Shown piece by piece: positions 38,390-47,377 of a stretch of 64,000 bases of DNA; the first letter of the stretch is position 1; each line of letters opens with the position of its first letter. The stretch lies in NCBI GenBank assembly GCA_028290465.1, contig JAQGJU010000030.1:40601-104600 (forward strand), written 5' to 3'. The notes below the pieces were generated by a model. The model saw nothing but the letters and a program-made list of their open reading frames with translations, was not told the DNA's origin and ran no database searches. A program made the position numbers and the translations under genes. Source of the DNA: Xanthobacteraceae bacterium (GTDB taxonomy: Bacteria; Pseudomonadota; Alphaproteobacteria; Rhizobiales; Xanthobacteraceae).

Positions 38390-38653
38390 CGCGTCCTCCT
38401 GAATCTCTCTGCGGTCTCGGGTCTCCATGCGTGGAAGTACTAGCTTCGCTCTGTGGCGAGGACTTGGCCAGACTTTGCTCAGGTGATGGTTGGCCGGCGA
38501 TTGGGAGGAACGCGACAAATTGCGCTAATTGGAGCGCGCCCATCGCAAACGTGCACTTCGGAATCGGTATTCCGCACTGCAGCACAAGCCGCCGCGCTGT
38601 CGGACCGGCACGGAACCAAGATCGGCCGGATGCATTAAACGCCTGCCAAACAG

Positions 38654-39184
38654 GTGATGATGCAGATGCTTACACGCTCGCACGAACGCCCTCACGATAT
38701 TGCGGAACACGATCTGGCCGACAGCGTCCTGGCGCTGGCGAAGCGCAAGGGCCTGACCATCGTGACCGCGGAATCCTGCACCTGCGGAATGCTGGCGCAT
38801 GCGCTGTCGCAAGCCGAGGGCGCGGGCGACCATCTGCATGGCGGCTTTTTGACGTACACCAAGACGGCCAAGAGCGCCGTGCTGGGCGTGCCGGCGGCGC
38901 TGCTGGCCAGCAAGGGCGCGGTCTGCGAGGAGGTGGCCCGGGCGATGGCGCAAGGCGCCCTGGAGCGCTCACCGGCGGATATCGCGGTCGCCGTGACCGG
39001 CGTCGCCGGCCCGGCCGAGGATGAGGACGGCAATCCGGTCGGGCTGGTGCATCTGGCGGCCGCCCGACGCGGTAGCCCCGTCCTGCATGTGCGCAAGAAT
39101 TACGGCAATCCAGGCAAGGACGAGATTCTGCGGCTTGCCATTGGCGATGCGCTGCGGTTGCTGCGGTGCGCCGCCGAGGGGTGA
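38654..39184 (+). CDS. pncC: CinA C-terminal-domain protein, nicotinamide-nucleotide amidohydrolase (PncC type)
   Basis: A 176-residue stand-alone CinA-C protein. It shows the signature TIVTAESCTCGMLAHALSQAEG (about 35-56, with Ser38 equivalent), GGFLTYTKTAKSAVLGV and AVAVTGVAGPAEDEDGNPVG. PncC deamidates NMN to nicotinate mononucleotide in pyridine salvage. The start at 38654 is the first of several close ATG codons; a start at 38663 is also possible. Confidence 0.9.
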   Translation: MMMQMLTRSHERPHDIAEHDLADSVLALAKRKGLTIVTAESCTCGMLAHALSQAEGAGDHLHGGFLTYTKTAKSAVLGVPAALLASKGAVCEEVARAMAQGALERSPADIAVAVTGVAGPAEDEDGNPVGLVHLAAARRGSPVLHVRKNYGNPGKDEILRLAIGDALRLLRCAAEG

Positions 39185-39417
39185 GCAGGCGGACCGTTGC
39201 GCAGCGCGAACGCCGCCCTGACCACGACGGCACGTCTGCGCCTGATGGGCTGCAGCCATATCCATAGGCGCCGCATCGATTGCCGCAGCATAGCCTTGCG
39301 CTCGACCGAGGCACGGCGGTTCACCTCGGCCTTTACGGCCTCCCATTCCAACGACGTGATCGTTCGCAGGTCGATGGTCGACAGGTCGACTTCGCGCCAA
39401 TTCGGCAGGTTCAACAT
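39100..39417 (-). CDS. Possible small basic protein overlapping the pncC 3' end
   Basis: A 105-codon frame opens with MLNLPNWREVDLSTIDLRTI and continues with helical, Arg-rich sequence. The first 60 residues, which lie outside pncC, look protein-like, and AAGGCGAG precedes the ATG. The last 28 codons overlap the pncC coding region antisense. It fills most of the 348-base space between pncC and the LysR gene. Without homologues it stays uncertain. Confidence 0.4.
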   Translation of the reverse strand: MLNLPNWREVDLSTIDLRTITSLEWEAVKAEVNRRASVERKAMLRQSMRRLWIWLQPIRRRRAVVVRAAFALRNGPPAHPSAAHRSNRSASPMASRRISSLPGLP

Positions 39418-39491
39418 GGCTCGCCTTGCGTTCGCTCCGGCCAGGACCGCAGCCGTCGAGCGAAGCTTTACGTCGCCGGCCTGTTCACATA

Positions 39492-39517
39492 AAATGAATA
39501 ATCTGGATCATTTCATT
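39492..39517. promoter_or_regulatory. Palindromic site before the LysR gene
   Basis: AATGAA (39493-39498) and TTCATT (39512-39517) are inverted about a 13-base centre in an AT-rich stretch just 16 bases before the regulator's start. It could be an autoregulatory LysR site. Confidence 0.4.
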
Positions 39518-39532
39518 CTCATAGAGAGATAT

Positions 39533-40435
39533 ATGGATCTCGCGGATCTCAAGATTTTCAGCGCGGTGGCGCGTGAGGGCGGCGTGACGCGCGCGGCCGA
39601 GCGGCTGCATCGCGTGCAGTCCAACGTCACGACCCGGGTTCGCCAACTCGAGGAGGACTTGGGCGTCCAGCTGTTCATCCGTTCCGGCAAGCGGCTGCAT
39701 CTGGCGCCCGCCGGACAGGTGCTGCTGGAGTACGCGGACCGCCTGCTGAATCTGGCGCAGCAGGCCCGCGACGCGGTGCAGGACGTCACGCCGCGCGGGC
39801 TGTTTCGCCTTGGCGCCATGGAGAGCACGGCCGCCGTGCGGCTGCCGGCCCCTTTGAGCGAATACAACCGACGCTATCCCGGCGTGACGCTGGAGCTGCG
39901 GACCGGCAATCCGCAACAACTTGCCACCGCCATTCTGGCCGGCGAACTCGACGCGGCGCTCGCGGCCGAACCGATCGCGGATGCGCCGTTCGAAAAGCTG
40001 CCGGCCTATGACGAGGAGCTGGTCATCGTCGCGGCAGCCGGCCATCCGCCGATCCATGCCAAAGGCGTGCCGCCGCGCGCGATCCTCACCTTCGAGAACG
40101 GCTGCCCGCATCGCAAGCGGCTGGAAATCTGGTATGCGGAGCAGGGCGCGATGCCGGAGCGCATCATCGAGATGTCCTCCTATCATGCCATTCTCGGCTG
40201 CATCGTGGTCGGCATGGGCATTTCGCTGATGCCGCGCTGTGTCTTGAGCACGTTCCCCGAGAGCAAACGGCTCAGCATTCATCATCTGCCGAAGGGGCAG
40301 GATCGTGCCCAGACCGTATTGTTCTGGCGCAAGGGCGCGCGCTCGCCGAAGATCGACGCGCTGGCGCAGATTCTGGCCGCGCCGAGCCCAGCAGCGAATG
40401 GGAAACGCGGCCCGGCCATGACTCGTGTTGGTTAG
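39533..40435 (+). CDS. LysR-family transcriptional regulator
   Basis: A 300-residue regulator. The helix-turn-helix spans about residues 17-36 (GVTRAAERLHRVQSNVTTRV), preceded by MDLADLKIFSAVAREGG, and is followed by the substrate-binding domain. The ATG at 39533 with AGAGAG upstream is chosen because it gives the usual LysR N-terminus. No catabolic gene lies directly next to it, so its target is not evident; it may act at a distance. Confidence 0.93.
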   Translation: MDLADLKIFSAVAREGGVTRAAERLHRVQSNVTTRVRQLEEDLGVQLFIRSGKRLHLAPAGQVLLEYADRLLNLAQQARDAVQDVTPRGLFRLGAMESTAAVRLPAPLSEYNRRYPGVTLELRTGNPQQLATAILAGELDAALAAEPIADAPFEKLPAYDEELVIVAAAGHPPIHAKGVPPRAILTFENGCPHRKRLEIWYAEQGAMPERIIEMSSYHAILGCIVVGMGISLMPRCVLSTFPESKRLSIHHLPKGQDRAQTVLFWRKGARSPKIDALAQILAAPSPAANGKRGPAMTRVG

Positions 40436-40585
40436 GAGGCGATCGCCGTCTACGACGCGCTCTGCTTCACGGAGTCCGGGTCCCTCAGTGTGAACCCAGA
40501 CATTCAAGCTGAGTGCAACTGCGCCTGCTTTCGGGGCCTGGGCGCCGTCCTATGATGTGGCGGACAAAGTCCGACGATAGGAAAA

Positions 40586-41578
40586 TTAATGCCTGGAGCG
40601 TGGCCGCCGGGTCAGGACATCGCCGGCGGCGGCTTGCGGCGACCGCACGACGCGGAGCGGCGGCGCGGCGTCTCTGCTGCGCCAGGGCGGCGCGTCGAAC
40701 AGCGACACCAGGAAATCCAGGAAGGCGCGGGTTTTCGGCGTGTCGCGATGTTGGCTCGGATACACCGCCGAAATGATGTGTCCGTCCGCCTGATAGTCCT
40801 GGAGGATTTCGACGAGCTTGCCCGCTTGCAGCATGGTATGCGCGTAATAATCGGCGACCTGAATGATGCCGATGCCGGTCACGGCCGCCTCGACCAGCGC
40901 TTCCGCGCTGTTCGCCGTCAGGATGCCTTTCATCGCCATGCGGCGATCGACGCCATCCTGCTTGAAGCGCCAGTCCCACAGCCGGCCATCGCGCGGGCGG
41001 CGATAGGTCATGCAACGATGCCGTGCCAGATCGTCGGGCGCGCGCGGCACGCCATGTTCGGCCAGATAGGCGGGCGAGGCACACACCACGTAACGCGATA
41101 CGGCAAGGCGCCGCATGCCCAGGCTGGAGGATTGCAGTTCGCCGATCTGTACGGCGACGTCCAAGCCGTCGTCGATCGTATAGGGCACGTAGTTGGTGCA
41201 GACGATCTCCAGCGACACCGCCGGATAGCTCCGCACGAAGCTCGCGATGCGCGGGACGATCCAGATCCGGCTCAAGCCGGACGGCATTGCAACGCACAAT
41301 CGACCGCTGGGGATGCTCACCGCGCGGCCGACATTCTCCTCCGCGGTTTGGAGATCCTGCGTGATCTGCTTGCAGCGCGCATAGAATTCGGCGCCTTCCG
41401 GGGTCAGGCTGAGCCGGCGGGTCGAGCGGTTGACCAGGCGTGCGTTAAGTTTCTTCTCGAGCCGCGTCAGCGTCGCGCTCACCGCCGAGGTCGATACGCC
41501 GAGCATGCGCGCGGCGCCGCTCAACGTGCCGGCGTCGATCACGCGCAGGAAAACCGAGATACCGTGCAGATTATCCAT
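40586..41578 (-). CDS. LysR-family transcriptional regulator, divergent from the catabolic cluster
   Basis: A 330-residue LysR regulator with the helix-turn-helix at about 18-37 (LSGAARMLGVSTSAVSATLT) and an effector domain of the CrgA/AaeR branch (SIPSGRLCVAMPSGLSRIWI onward). It is transcribed away from the ornithine cyclodeaminase-DapA-DapA-TctC cluster across a 95-base gap with a palindromic site, the classical LysR arrangement, so it likely controls that cluster. Confidence 0.93.
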   Translation of the reverse strand: MDNLHGISVFLRVIDAGTLSGAARMLGVSTSAVSATLTRLEKKLNARLVNRSTRRLSLTPEGAEFYARCKQITQDLQTAEENVGRAVSIPSGRLCVAMPSGLSRIWIVPRIASFVRSYPAVSLEIVCTNYVPYTIDDGLDVAVQIGELQSSSLGMRRLAVSRYVVCASPAYLAEHGVPRAPDDLARHRCMTYRRPRDGRLWDWRFKQDGVDRRMAMKGILTANSAEALVEAAVTGIGIIQVADYYAHTMLQAGKLVEILQDYQADGHIISAVYPSQHRDTPKTRAFLDFLVSLFDAPPWRSRDAAPPLRVVRSPQAAAGDVLTRRPRSRH

Positions 41579-41596
41579 GAGCCACGAGCATTGATC

Positions 41597-41626
41597 CGAT
41601 GACGTCCGTAAGTGTAGGCGTCATCG
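41597..41626. promoter_or_regulatory. Palindromic operator candidate between LysR and the cyclodeaminase gene
   Basis: CGATGACG (41597-41604) and its perfect reverse complement CGTCATCG (41619-41626) flank a 14-base centre in the 95-base divergent promoter region. Spacing and place suit a LysR dimer or tetramer site. Confidence 0.55.
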
Positions 41627-41673
41627 CGAAAGCGATCCAGACCCCATAACGGGGCACAAGCGGGGAGGAAACC

Positions 41674-42639
41674 ATGGCGATTGTCCTTGGTGCTGAGGTT
41701 CTCAAAGACGTCCTGTCGATGAGCGAGGTCATCGATCTGATGGAGACGGCGTCGATCCACGATGCCGCCGGCCGCAGCATGATGTCGCCCAAGGTCAATA
41801 TCGACTTCGAAGGGGGCTTCCTGCGCTTCCTGTTCGCCGCAGACTATGAGGCGGGCTATGGCGCGACCAAGGCCTATCACGTCATCGCCGGCATGGCGCG
41901 CTATGTGGTCTCGCTTTACCGGCTGAAGGACGGGGCGCTGCTCGCATTGCTGGACGGCCGCATGATCACCGACTTGCGCACCGGCGCCGTCAGCGGCGTG
42001 GTGGCGCGGCGCGTGCCGGTGCAGGGACCGGTCTCCGTCGGCGTGATCGGCTCCGGACATCAGGCGCGCTCGCAACTCGAAGCGCTGGCGGCGGTCTATC
42101 CGATCGCCTCCTGCGCGGTCTATAGCCCGACCCCCGCCAATCGCGAGGCGTTCGCCCGCGAGATGGGCGCGAAGCTGCGCATCGCGGTACGACCGGTCGA
42201 CACCGCGGAAGCCGCCGCGCGCGGCCATGCGGTCGTGGTCGCGGCCAGTAGCGCGCGCGCCGCCGAACCGGTGCTGCGCGGCGCATGGCTCGATGGCTGC
42301 CGCTTGCTCTGCGCGGTCGGCAATACGCGGCCGCAATTCGCCGAGGCCGACGTCGCCTGCTTCGAGCGCGCCGGCGTGATCGTCGTCGATACCCACAACG
42401 CCATCGAGGAGGCCGGAGATCTGCGGCAGGCGAAGGCCGCCGGCGCGCTGCCGGACGCGAAGGTTGCCACGCTTGGGCAGATCGCCAATGGCTCGGTCGC
42501 GCTACCGTCCAGCGGACTGGTCACGTTCAAATCGGTCGGCACGGCTCTGCAGGACCTCGCCCTTGCCGGCCGCTACTACGAATTGTTGGGCAGCCGCCAA
42601 GACCTGCCGCAGGCATCCGATCTGGCCGTTACCGAATGA
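41674..42639 (+). CDS. Ornithine cyclodeaminase / mu-crystallin family protein
   Basis: A 321-residue NAD(P)-dependent enzyme. It has GYGATKAYHV with the catalytic-type lysine, the Rossmann motif VSVGVIGSGHQARSQLEAL (about 120-138) and VVVDTHNAIEEAGDL near the C-terminus. The family includes ornithine cyclodeaminase, ketimine reductases and alanine dehydrogenase. With DapA-like lyases next door an imine or pyrroline intermediate is plausible. GGGGAGGA precedes the ATG. Confidence 0.9.
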   Translation: MAIVLGAEVLKDVLSMSEVIDLMETASIHDAAGRSMMSPKVNIDFEGGFLRFLFAADYEAGYGATKAYHVIAGMARYVVSLYRLKDGALLALLDGRMITDLRTGAVSGVVARRVPVQGPVSVGVIGSGHQARSQLEALAAVYPIASCAVYSPTPANREAFAREMGAKLRIAVRPVDTAEAAARGHAVVVAASSARAAEPVLRGAWLDGCRLLCAVGNTRPQFAEADVACFERAGVIVVDTHNAIEEAGDLRQAKAAGALPDAKVATLGQIANGSVALPSSGLVTFKSVGTALQDLALAGRYYELLGSRQDLPQASDLAVTE

Positions 42640-42772
42640 TTGTTAAGACCGGCATTGAGAGTGTTTGCAGGTGCCCGGCCTTTGCAGGCGAAATGGCCAC
42701 CCCTAGAGTGCTGGCGTTCGGCATCCAGCAAACGGCAATGAAAAGCCGCACTGGCGAACGAGGAACGCGGCC

Positions 42773-43687
42773 ATGGGAATAGTTTTGAAGGGCGTCATGC
42801 AGGCGCCCGTGACCCCGCTCAACGACGACTTCAGCCTCGACGTCGAGGGGTTCGAGCGCATGGTGGATTTTCATATCCGTCACGGCGCGCCGGCTATCGC
42901 CTGGCCGCACCACAAGGCCGAGTCGCTCAACCTCACCATTGAGGAGCGCAAGCTCGGCGCCGAAGCCGCGGTGCGCGCGGCGGCCGGCCGCGTCCCGGTC
43001 TCGATCTTCATCAGCGCGCTGTCGATGGAGGATTCGCTCGACCTTGCGCGCCATGCGCAGAAGGCGGGCGCCGACGCCATCCTGGTGATCACGCCGTATT
43101 TCTGGAAGCCGACGCCGGAAGCGATCTACGACTATGTCGTTGAGGTCGGCACCTCGATCGATCTGCCGCTGCTGACCTATAACTCGCCCGGCCATCTGGC
43201 CGGCGTTGAGTTCACCGGCGATCTCACCCGCCGCCTGATCGAAAAACTGCCGAACTTCATCGGCATGAAGGACGCGAGTTTCCACAGCGAGAAGTTTCTG
43301 GAGATCTCGCGCGTCGCGCGTCAGATGCGGCCGGGCTTCGCAATGATCACCGGCGTCGAGTTCCTGCTGCCTTCAATTCCGCTGGGCGGTGCCGGCTCGT
43401 TCTCCGCGGCCGGCGCGATCTCGCCGCATCTGTGCAACGAGTTGTACAATTCCTGCGCCACCGGCGACTGGCCGAAGGCGCGCGAGTGCCAGTACAAGAT
43501 CACGCAGCTCTGGCATCTGTTCCGCGAGCAATATCCGTCCTCGCTCAAGGGCGGGATGGTGATGATGGGACGTTCGGTCGGGCCGACGCGCGCACCGCTG
43601 CCGACCGCCACCAAAGAGCGCCAAGCCTATATCCGCACCCAGCTCGAAGAGCTCGGCATTCTTCAGAACGAGCCTTACGGCTGGTAA
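42773..43687 (+). CDS. DapA/N-acetylneuraminate lyase family protein, catalytically complete
   Basis: A 304-residue class I aldolase of the dihydrodipicolinate synthase superfamily. It keeps the Schiff-base Lys166 in FIGMKDAS and the Tyr in LLTYNSPGHL. The N-terminus GVMQAPVTPLNDDFSLD is typical. Members act on 2-oxo acids such as pyruvate adducts; synthesis of lysine is unlikely for this operon copy. The neighbour is a paralogue that lacks the lysine. Start has GAGGAACG upstream. Confidence 0.9.
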   Translation: MGIVLKGVMQAPVTPLNDDFSLDVEGFERMVDFHIRHGAPAIAWPHHKAESLNLTIEERKLGAEAAVRAAAGRVPVSIFISALSMEDSLDLARHAQKAGADAILVITPYFWKPTPEAIYDYVVEVGTSIDLPLLTYNSPGHLAGVEFTGDLTRRLIEKLPNFIGMKDASFHSEKFLEISRVARQMRPGFAMITGVEFLLPSIPLGGAGSFSAAGAISPHLCNELYNSCATGDWPKARECQYKITQLWHLFREQYPSSLKGGMVMMGRSVGPTRAPLPTATKERQAYIRTQLEELGILQNEPYGW

Positions 43688-43713
43688 TGGACCTCCAGAA
43701 CGAGCGCGGTCAG

Positions 43714-44628
43714 ATGTCAAAATTTCAGCCCGGACTAGTCCACACGCCGGTCACGCCATTCACGCGCGAGCGCCGCATCGATTTCGATCGCTACGGCCAG
43801 TTGCTCGACTTCCATCTCGCCAACGGCGCGGAGTCGCTGGCGCTGCCCACGCATATCGGCGAGTCCGTCAGCCTGTCCGACCGCGAAAAGCTCGACGTGG
43901 TCGCCTTTGCGGTGGAGCATGTGAACGGGCGCGTGCCGGTGATCGCCCATGTCAGCCAGTCGGGCACGGCGCTCGCCGTCGATCTCGCGCGCAAGGCGGA
44001 AGCGGCCGGCGCCAATGCGATCGTTGCGACGACGCCGTACTACTGGACGCCGCAACCGGCCATGCTGCTCGAGCATTTCCTGCAGATCGGCGGGGCGGTG
44101 CGCGTGCCATTCTATCTGTACAATTCGCCCGACGAGATGGGCGGCACCAAGATCAGCACCGATCTCACGCTTAAGCTGATCGACAAGCTCGATAACCTTG
44201 CCGGCCTCGTCGATGCCAGCCTCGACTGGCAGTTCATGATCGACGTCGTATCCAATGCGCGGCGCGTGCGTCCCGATTTCCAACTGATGTCGGAATACGA
44301 TTACATGATCTCGGCGAGCGCCATCGGCGCTGTCGGTGCCTTCTCGCCACTCGCCGGCATCGCGCCAAACCTGATCGGACAGCTGTACAAGTTGTGCCGG
44401 CAGGAGGCCTACAATGCCGCGCTCAAGCCGCAGGAAGACTTGGCTGCGCTGCGGCAGGCCGTGAAGGCTGTCGGCGTCGCCGGCCTCAAGGGTGCGATGC
44501 AGGCGATGGGGCGCGAGTGCGGGGTGCCGCGCGCGCCGGTGCCGGCGCTCAAGAGTGCGCAATATGACGCGTTGGCTGCCACGCTTGGCGGGATGAGCTT
44601 TCTGCAAGCGGAGCCGCGCGGCTGGTAG
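43714..44628 (+). CDS. DapA-family paralogue lacking the Schiff-base lysine
   Basis: A 304-residue protein, the same length as its upstream neighbour. Where the neighbour has Lys166 (FIGMKDAS) this one has Val166 (LAGLVDAS, codon 44209-44211); Tyr in YLYNSPDE is kept. The matching residue numbers support the ATG at 43714 over the one at 43687 that overlaps the upstream stop. Without the lysine, normal class I chemistry should fail, so it may be a regulatory or structural subunit or use another mechanism. Confidence 0.88.
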   Translation: MSKFQPGLVHTPVTPFTRERRIDFDRYGQLLDFHLANGAESLALPTHIGESVSLSDREKLDVVAFAVEHVNGRVPVIAHVSQSGTALAVDLARKAEAAGANAIVATTPYYWTPQPAMLLEHFLQIGGAVRVPFYLYNSPDEMGGTKISTDLTLKLIDKLDNLAGLVDASLDWQFMIDVVSNARRVRPDFQLMSEYDYMISASAIGAVGAFSPLAGIAPNLIGQLYKLCRQEAYNAALKPQEDLAALRQAVKAVGVAGLKGAMQAMGRECGVPRAPVPALKSAQYDALAATLGGMSFLQAEPRGW

Positions 44629-44702
44629 CGCCGGCCAGTTCTTCAGCCACCAAATACGTTCGACGGCGGATCCACCGCCGCGTCCACCGGGAGGAAGACA
44701 CC

Positions 44703-45704
44703 ATGGCCCAATCGCGTGCCGGAATCCGCGGCTTGATCGCAGCGACCGTTCTGGCTGTCGCCGCCGCGTCGACCGTCGTGGTGTCGAGCGCCCTTGCGGC
44801 TGACTATCCCGGCGATCGCCCGATCCGCATCATCGTTCCGTCGGCCGCCGGCGGCGGCACCGATCTATCGTTCCGCCGCATTGAATCGAAAATGAGCGAA
44901 ATTCTCGGAGGCAAGATCTATATCGAGAACTTCCCCGGCGCGACCGGCAATATCGGCGCGCAGATGGTCGCGCAGGCCAAGCCCGACGGTTATACGCTGC
45001 TGGTGATGATCTCCTCACACGCGATCAATCCGTCGATCATGAAGGATGTGCCCTACGATCTGGAGCGGGACTTTGCGCCGATCTCTTTCACGATGTCGGT
45101 GCCCAACGTGCTGGTGTCCAATCCGTCCGTGCCGGCGAAGGACCTCAAGGAGTTGATGGCCTACATCCGGTCGAAGCCGGGCGAACTCAACTTTGCCTCG
45201 GCCGGCTTCGGCAGCGCGCCGCATCTGATGATGGAACTGTTCCTGCTCCAAACCGGCCTGAAGATGCAGCACATTCCCTATAAGGCGTCCGCGCCGGGCT
45301 TCAACGACGTGGTCGGCGGCCATGTCACGCTGATGGCCGGCAATGTGCTGACCGCCATGCCGTTCGTGAACAGCGGCAAGCTGCGCGCCTATGGCCTGAC
45401 AGCGCCGCAACGCTCGGCGGCGGCGCCCGACGTTCCCACGCTGGCGGAAGCCGGCGTACCGGGATACGCCGCGGAGCAATGGTTCGGTCTCGCCGCGCCG
45501 AAGGGCACGCCGCCCGAAATCGTGGCCAAGCTGCATAGCGCCGTGGTCAAGACCCTGAACGATCCGACCGTGCGTGACGCGCTGATCCGTGATGGTGCCG
45601 ATCCGCGCCCCAGTGCCACACCGGAAGAGTTCGGCGCCTTCATCCGCTCTGAGAAGATCAAGTGGGAAAAGGTGGCGAAGCAGGCCGGACTGAGCGCGAA
45701 GTAG
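44703..45704 (+). CDS. TctC/Bug-type periplasmic binding protein
   Basis: A 333-residue periplasmic receptor with a signal peptide (about 1-33, ending ALAA-DYP), then DRPIRIIVPSAAGGGTDLSF, FPGATGNIGAQMVAQAKPDG and GLAAPKGTPPEIV. A GGGAGG ribosome site lies 9 bases before the ATG. It closes the cyclodeaminase-DapA-DapA cluster and probably delivers the substrate, although no tctA/tctB transporter genes are present here. Only about 40 percent of its motif positions match the other Bug protein in this window by eye. Confidence 0.92.
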   Translation: MAQSRAGIRGLIAATVLAVAAASTVVVSSALAADYPGDRPIRIIVPSAAGGGTDLSFRRIESKMSEILGGKIYIENFPGATGNIGAQMVAQAKPDGYTLLVMISSHAINPSIMKDVPYDLERDFAPISFTMSVPNVLVSNPSVPAKDLKELMAYIRSKPGELNFASAGFGSAPHLMMELFLLQTGLKMQHIPYKASAPGFNDVVGGHVTLMAGNVLTAMPFVNSGKLRAYGLTAPQRSAAAPDVPTLAEAGVPGYAAEQWFGLAAPKGTPPEIVAKLHSAVVKTLNDPTVRDALIRDGADPRPSATPEEFGAFIRSEKIKWEKVAKQAGLSAK

Positions 45705-45810
45705 GGCGTTTTCCTCATTCTTCAGAATGCCCGACGGGGTGCCCGGCGCGCGACTTTGCGCGCGTCCGGCCATGCAAATGACCGGTACCTGGCTCTGTTC
45801 AGCCCCGCTA

Positions 45811-45839
45811 TTGACCCGGCCGGATGGCTTCCCTACACA
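45811..45839 (+). promoter_or_regulatory. Candidate tRNA-Lys promoter
   Basis: TTGACC (45811-45816) and TACACA (45834-45839) are 17 bases apart, about 70 bases before the mature tRNA. The -35 box is good and the -10 box moderate. Confidence 0.4.
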
Positions 45840-45908
45840 GCGTCAGCCTTTCCGGCGGCGGGTTCGCCGTCCGAAACGGCCAATAACGCGGCTATTGAAG
45901 CGGGTCTT

Positions 45909-45984
45909 GAGCGCGTAGCTCAGTTGGTAGAGCACGTGACTTTTAATCATGGGGTCGTGGGTTCGAGTCCCACCGCGCTCACCA
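45909..45984 (+). tRNA. tRNA-Lys (anticodon UUU)
   Basis: A complete 76-base tRNA including encoded CCA (45982-45984). The acceptor stem GAGCGCG/CGCGCTC pairs fully. D-arm contains TAGCTCAGTTGGTAGAGCA, the anticodon stem CGTGA/TCATG encloses the loop CTTTTAA with anticodon TTT, and the T-arm reads GTGGGTTCGAGTCCCAC. Single tRNA, not in a cluster. No integrated element is seen at its 3' end. Confidence 0.97.
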
Positions 45985-46110
45985 TTCTTCAAATTTCAGC
46001 GATATGGCTCCTGGACGCGCCCATTTCGCGTCGTCGCACGGATTTGCTACACTGTGGCCCGGTTCATGCTTGAAGTTGCGCGGGTTTGCCGCCCGCGCCA
46101 AGGAGTTCCC

Positions 46111-47283
46111 ATGCCCGTCCTCAACCGTATCGCCGATTTCCATGCCGATATCACCGCTTGGCGGCATGACCTGCATGCCCACCCGGAGCTCGGCTTCGAC
46201 GTGCACCGCACCGCCGCCAGCGTCGCCGAGAAGCTCGCCGCGTTCGGGGTCGACGAGGTGATCCCGGGGATCGGCCGGACTGGCGTGGTCGGCGTGATCC
46301 GCGGCCGCCTGCCGGGCAAGGGCGGCCGGCAGGTCATCGGGCTGCGGGCCGACATGGACGCGCTGCCGATCGAGGAAGCCAATGACGTGCCGTACAAGTC
46401 GATGGTGCCGGGCAAGATGCACGCCTGCGGTCATGACGGGCATACGGCGATGCTGTTAGGGGCGGCGCGCTATCTGGCCGAGACCCGCAATTTTGCCGGC
46501 ACGGCGATCGTGATCTTCCAGCCGGCCGAGGAGGGCGGCGGCGGCGGCCGGGAGATGGTCCAGGACGGCATGATGGACCGCTTCGGCATCCAGGAAATCT
46601 ACGGCATGCACAATTATCCGGGCATTCCGCTCGGCCAGTTCGCGCTGCGCGCCGGCCCTATGATGGCGTCGGCGGACCGGCTGTCGATCGACATCGAGGG
46701 TGTCGGCGGCCATGCGGCCCGGCCGCATTTCGCGGTGGATACCGTCTTGGTCGGAGCCCAGATCATCAACCAGATCCAGTCGATCGTGTCGCGCAATGTC
46801 GACCCGCTGGACTCCGCCGTGGTGTCGATCACCGCGTTTCAGGCCGGCAATACCGACAACGTTATTCCGCAGACCGCGCATCTGCGCGGCACCGCGCGCA
46901 GCCTCAACCCCGAGGTGCGGGATCTCCTGGAAAAGCGCCTGCACGAGGTCGTCGAGGGCACCGCGAGGCTCTACGGCGCCACCGCCAAGCTGACCTATCA
47001 CCGCGACTACCCGGTAACGCGCAATCATCCCGATCAGGCCGCGTTCGCGGCCGGCGTCGCGGCGCAGGTGGTCGGCACCGAGCGGGTCAACGATCAATTA
47101 CTGCCGGTGATGGGCGCGGAGGATTTCTCGTTCATGCTGGAATCTCGCCCCGGCACGATGATCTTCGTCGGCAATGGCGACAGCGCTGGGCTGCATAACC
47201 CGAGCTACGACTTCAACGACGAGGTGATCCCGCTCGGCGCGTCGTACTGGGTGCGGCTGGTGGAAAGCGCTCTAGAAGCGTAG
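46111..47283 (+). CDS. M20-family amidohydrolase (hippurate/N-acyl-amino-acid hydrolase type)
   Basis: A 390-residue metallopeptidase-like amidohydrolase. Metal-binding segments are HACGHDGHTAMLLGAARYLA (about 98-117), QPAEEGGGGGREMV, MHNYPGIPLGQ and MGAEDFSFML. The dimerisation domain starts near GPMMASADRLSID. AAGGAG lies 6 bases before the ATG at 46111. It probably removes acyl groups from amino acids; the exact substrate is open. It ends at a strong terminator. Confidence 0.93.
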   Translation: MPVLNRIADFHADITAWRHDLHAHPELGFDVHRTAASVAEKLAAFGVDEVIPGIGRTGVVGVIRGRLPGKGGRQVIGLRADMDALPIEEANDVPYKSMVPGKMHACGHDGHTAMLLGAARYLAETRNFAGTAIVIFQPAEEGGGGGREMVQDGMMDRFGIQEIYGMHNYPGIPLGQFALRAGPMMASADRLSIDIEGVGGHAARPHFAVDTVLVGAQIINQIQSIVSRNVDPLDSAVVSITAFQAGNTDNVIPQTAHLRGTARSLNPEVRDLLEKRLHEVVEGTARLYGATAKLTYHRDYPVTRNHPDQAAFAAGVAAQVVGTERVNDQLLPVMGAEDFSFMLESRPGTMIFVGNGDSAGLHNPSYDFNDEVIPLGASYWVRLVESALEA

Positions 47284-47318
47284 CGCAAAGTCGGCTTAGC
47301 CAAACGATATCGCTAACG

Positions 47319-47349
47319 AAAATGGCCGGCTTTAACAGCCGGCCATTTT
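47319..47349. terminator. Bidirectional intrinsic terminator
   Basis: AAAATGGCCGGCT (47319-47331) and AGCCGGCCATTTT (47337-47349) form a perfect 13-base-pair stem with a 5-base loop. T runs exist in both directions. It stands between the convergent amidohydrolase and ndvB genes. Confidence 0.92.
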
Positions 47350-47377
47350 GATGATTGAAGCTTCGGAACGTCGGAGC

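Noticed and set aside
45909..45984. tRNA-Lys as an integration site for a genomic island
   Set aside because: No integrase gene and no direct repeat of the tRNA 3' end were seen in the following sequence; the downstream amidohydrolase looks native in composition.
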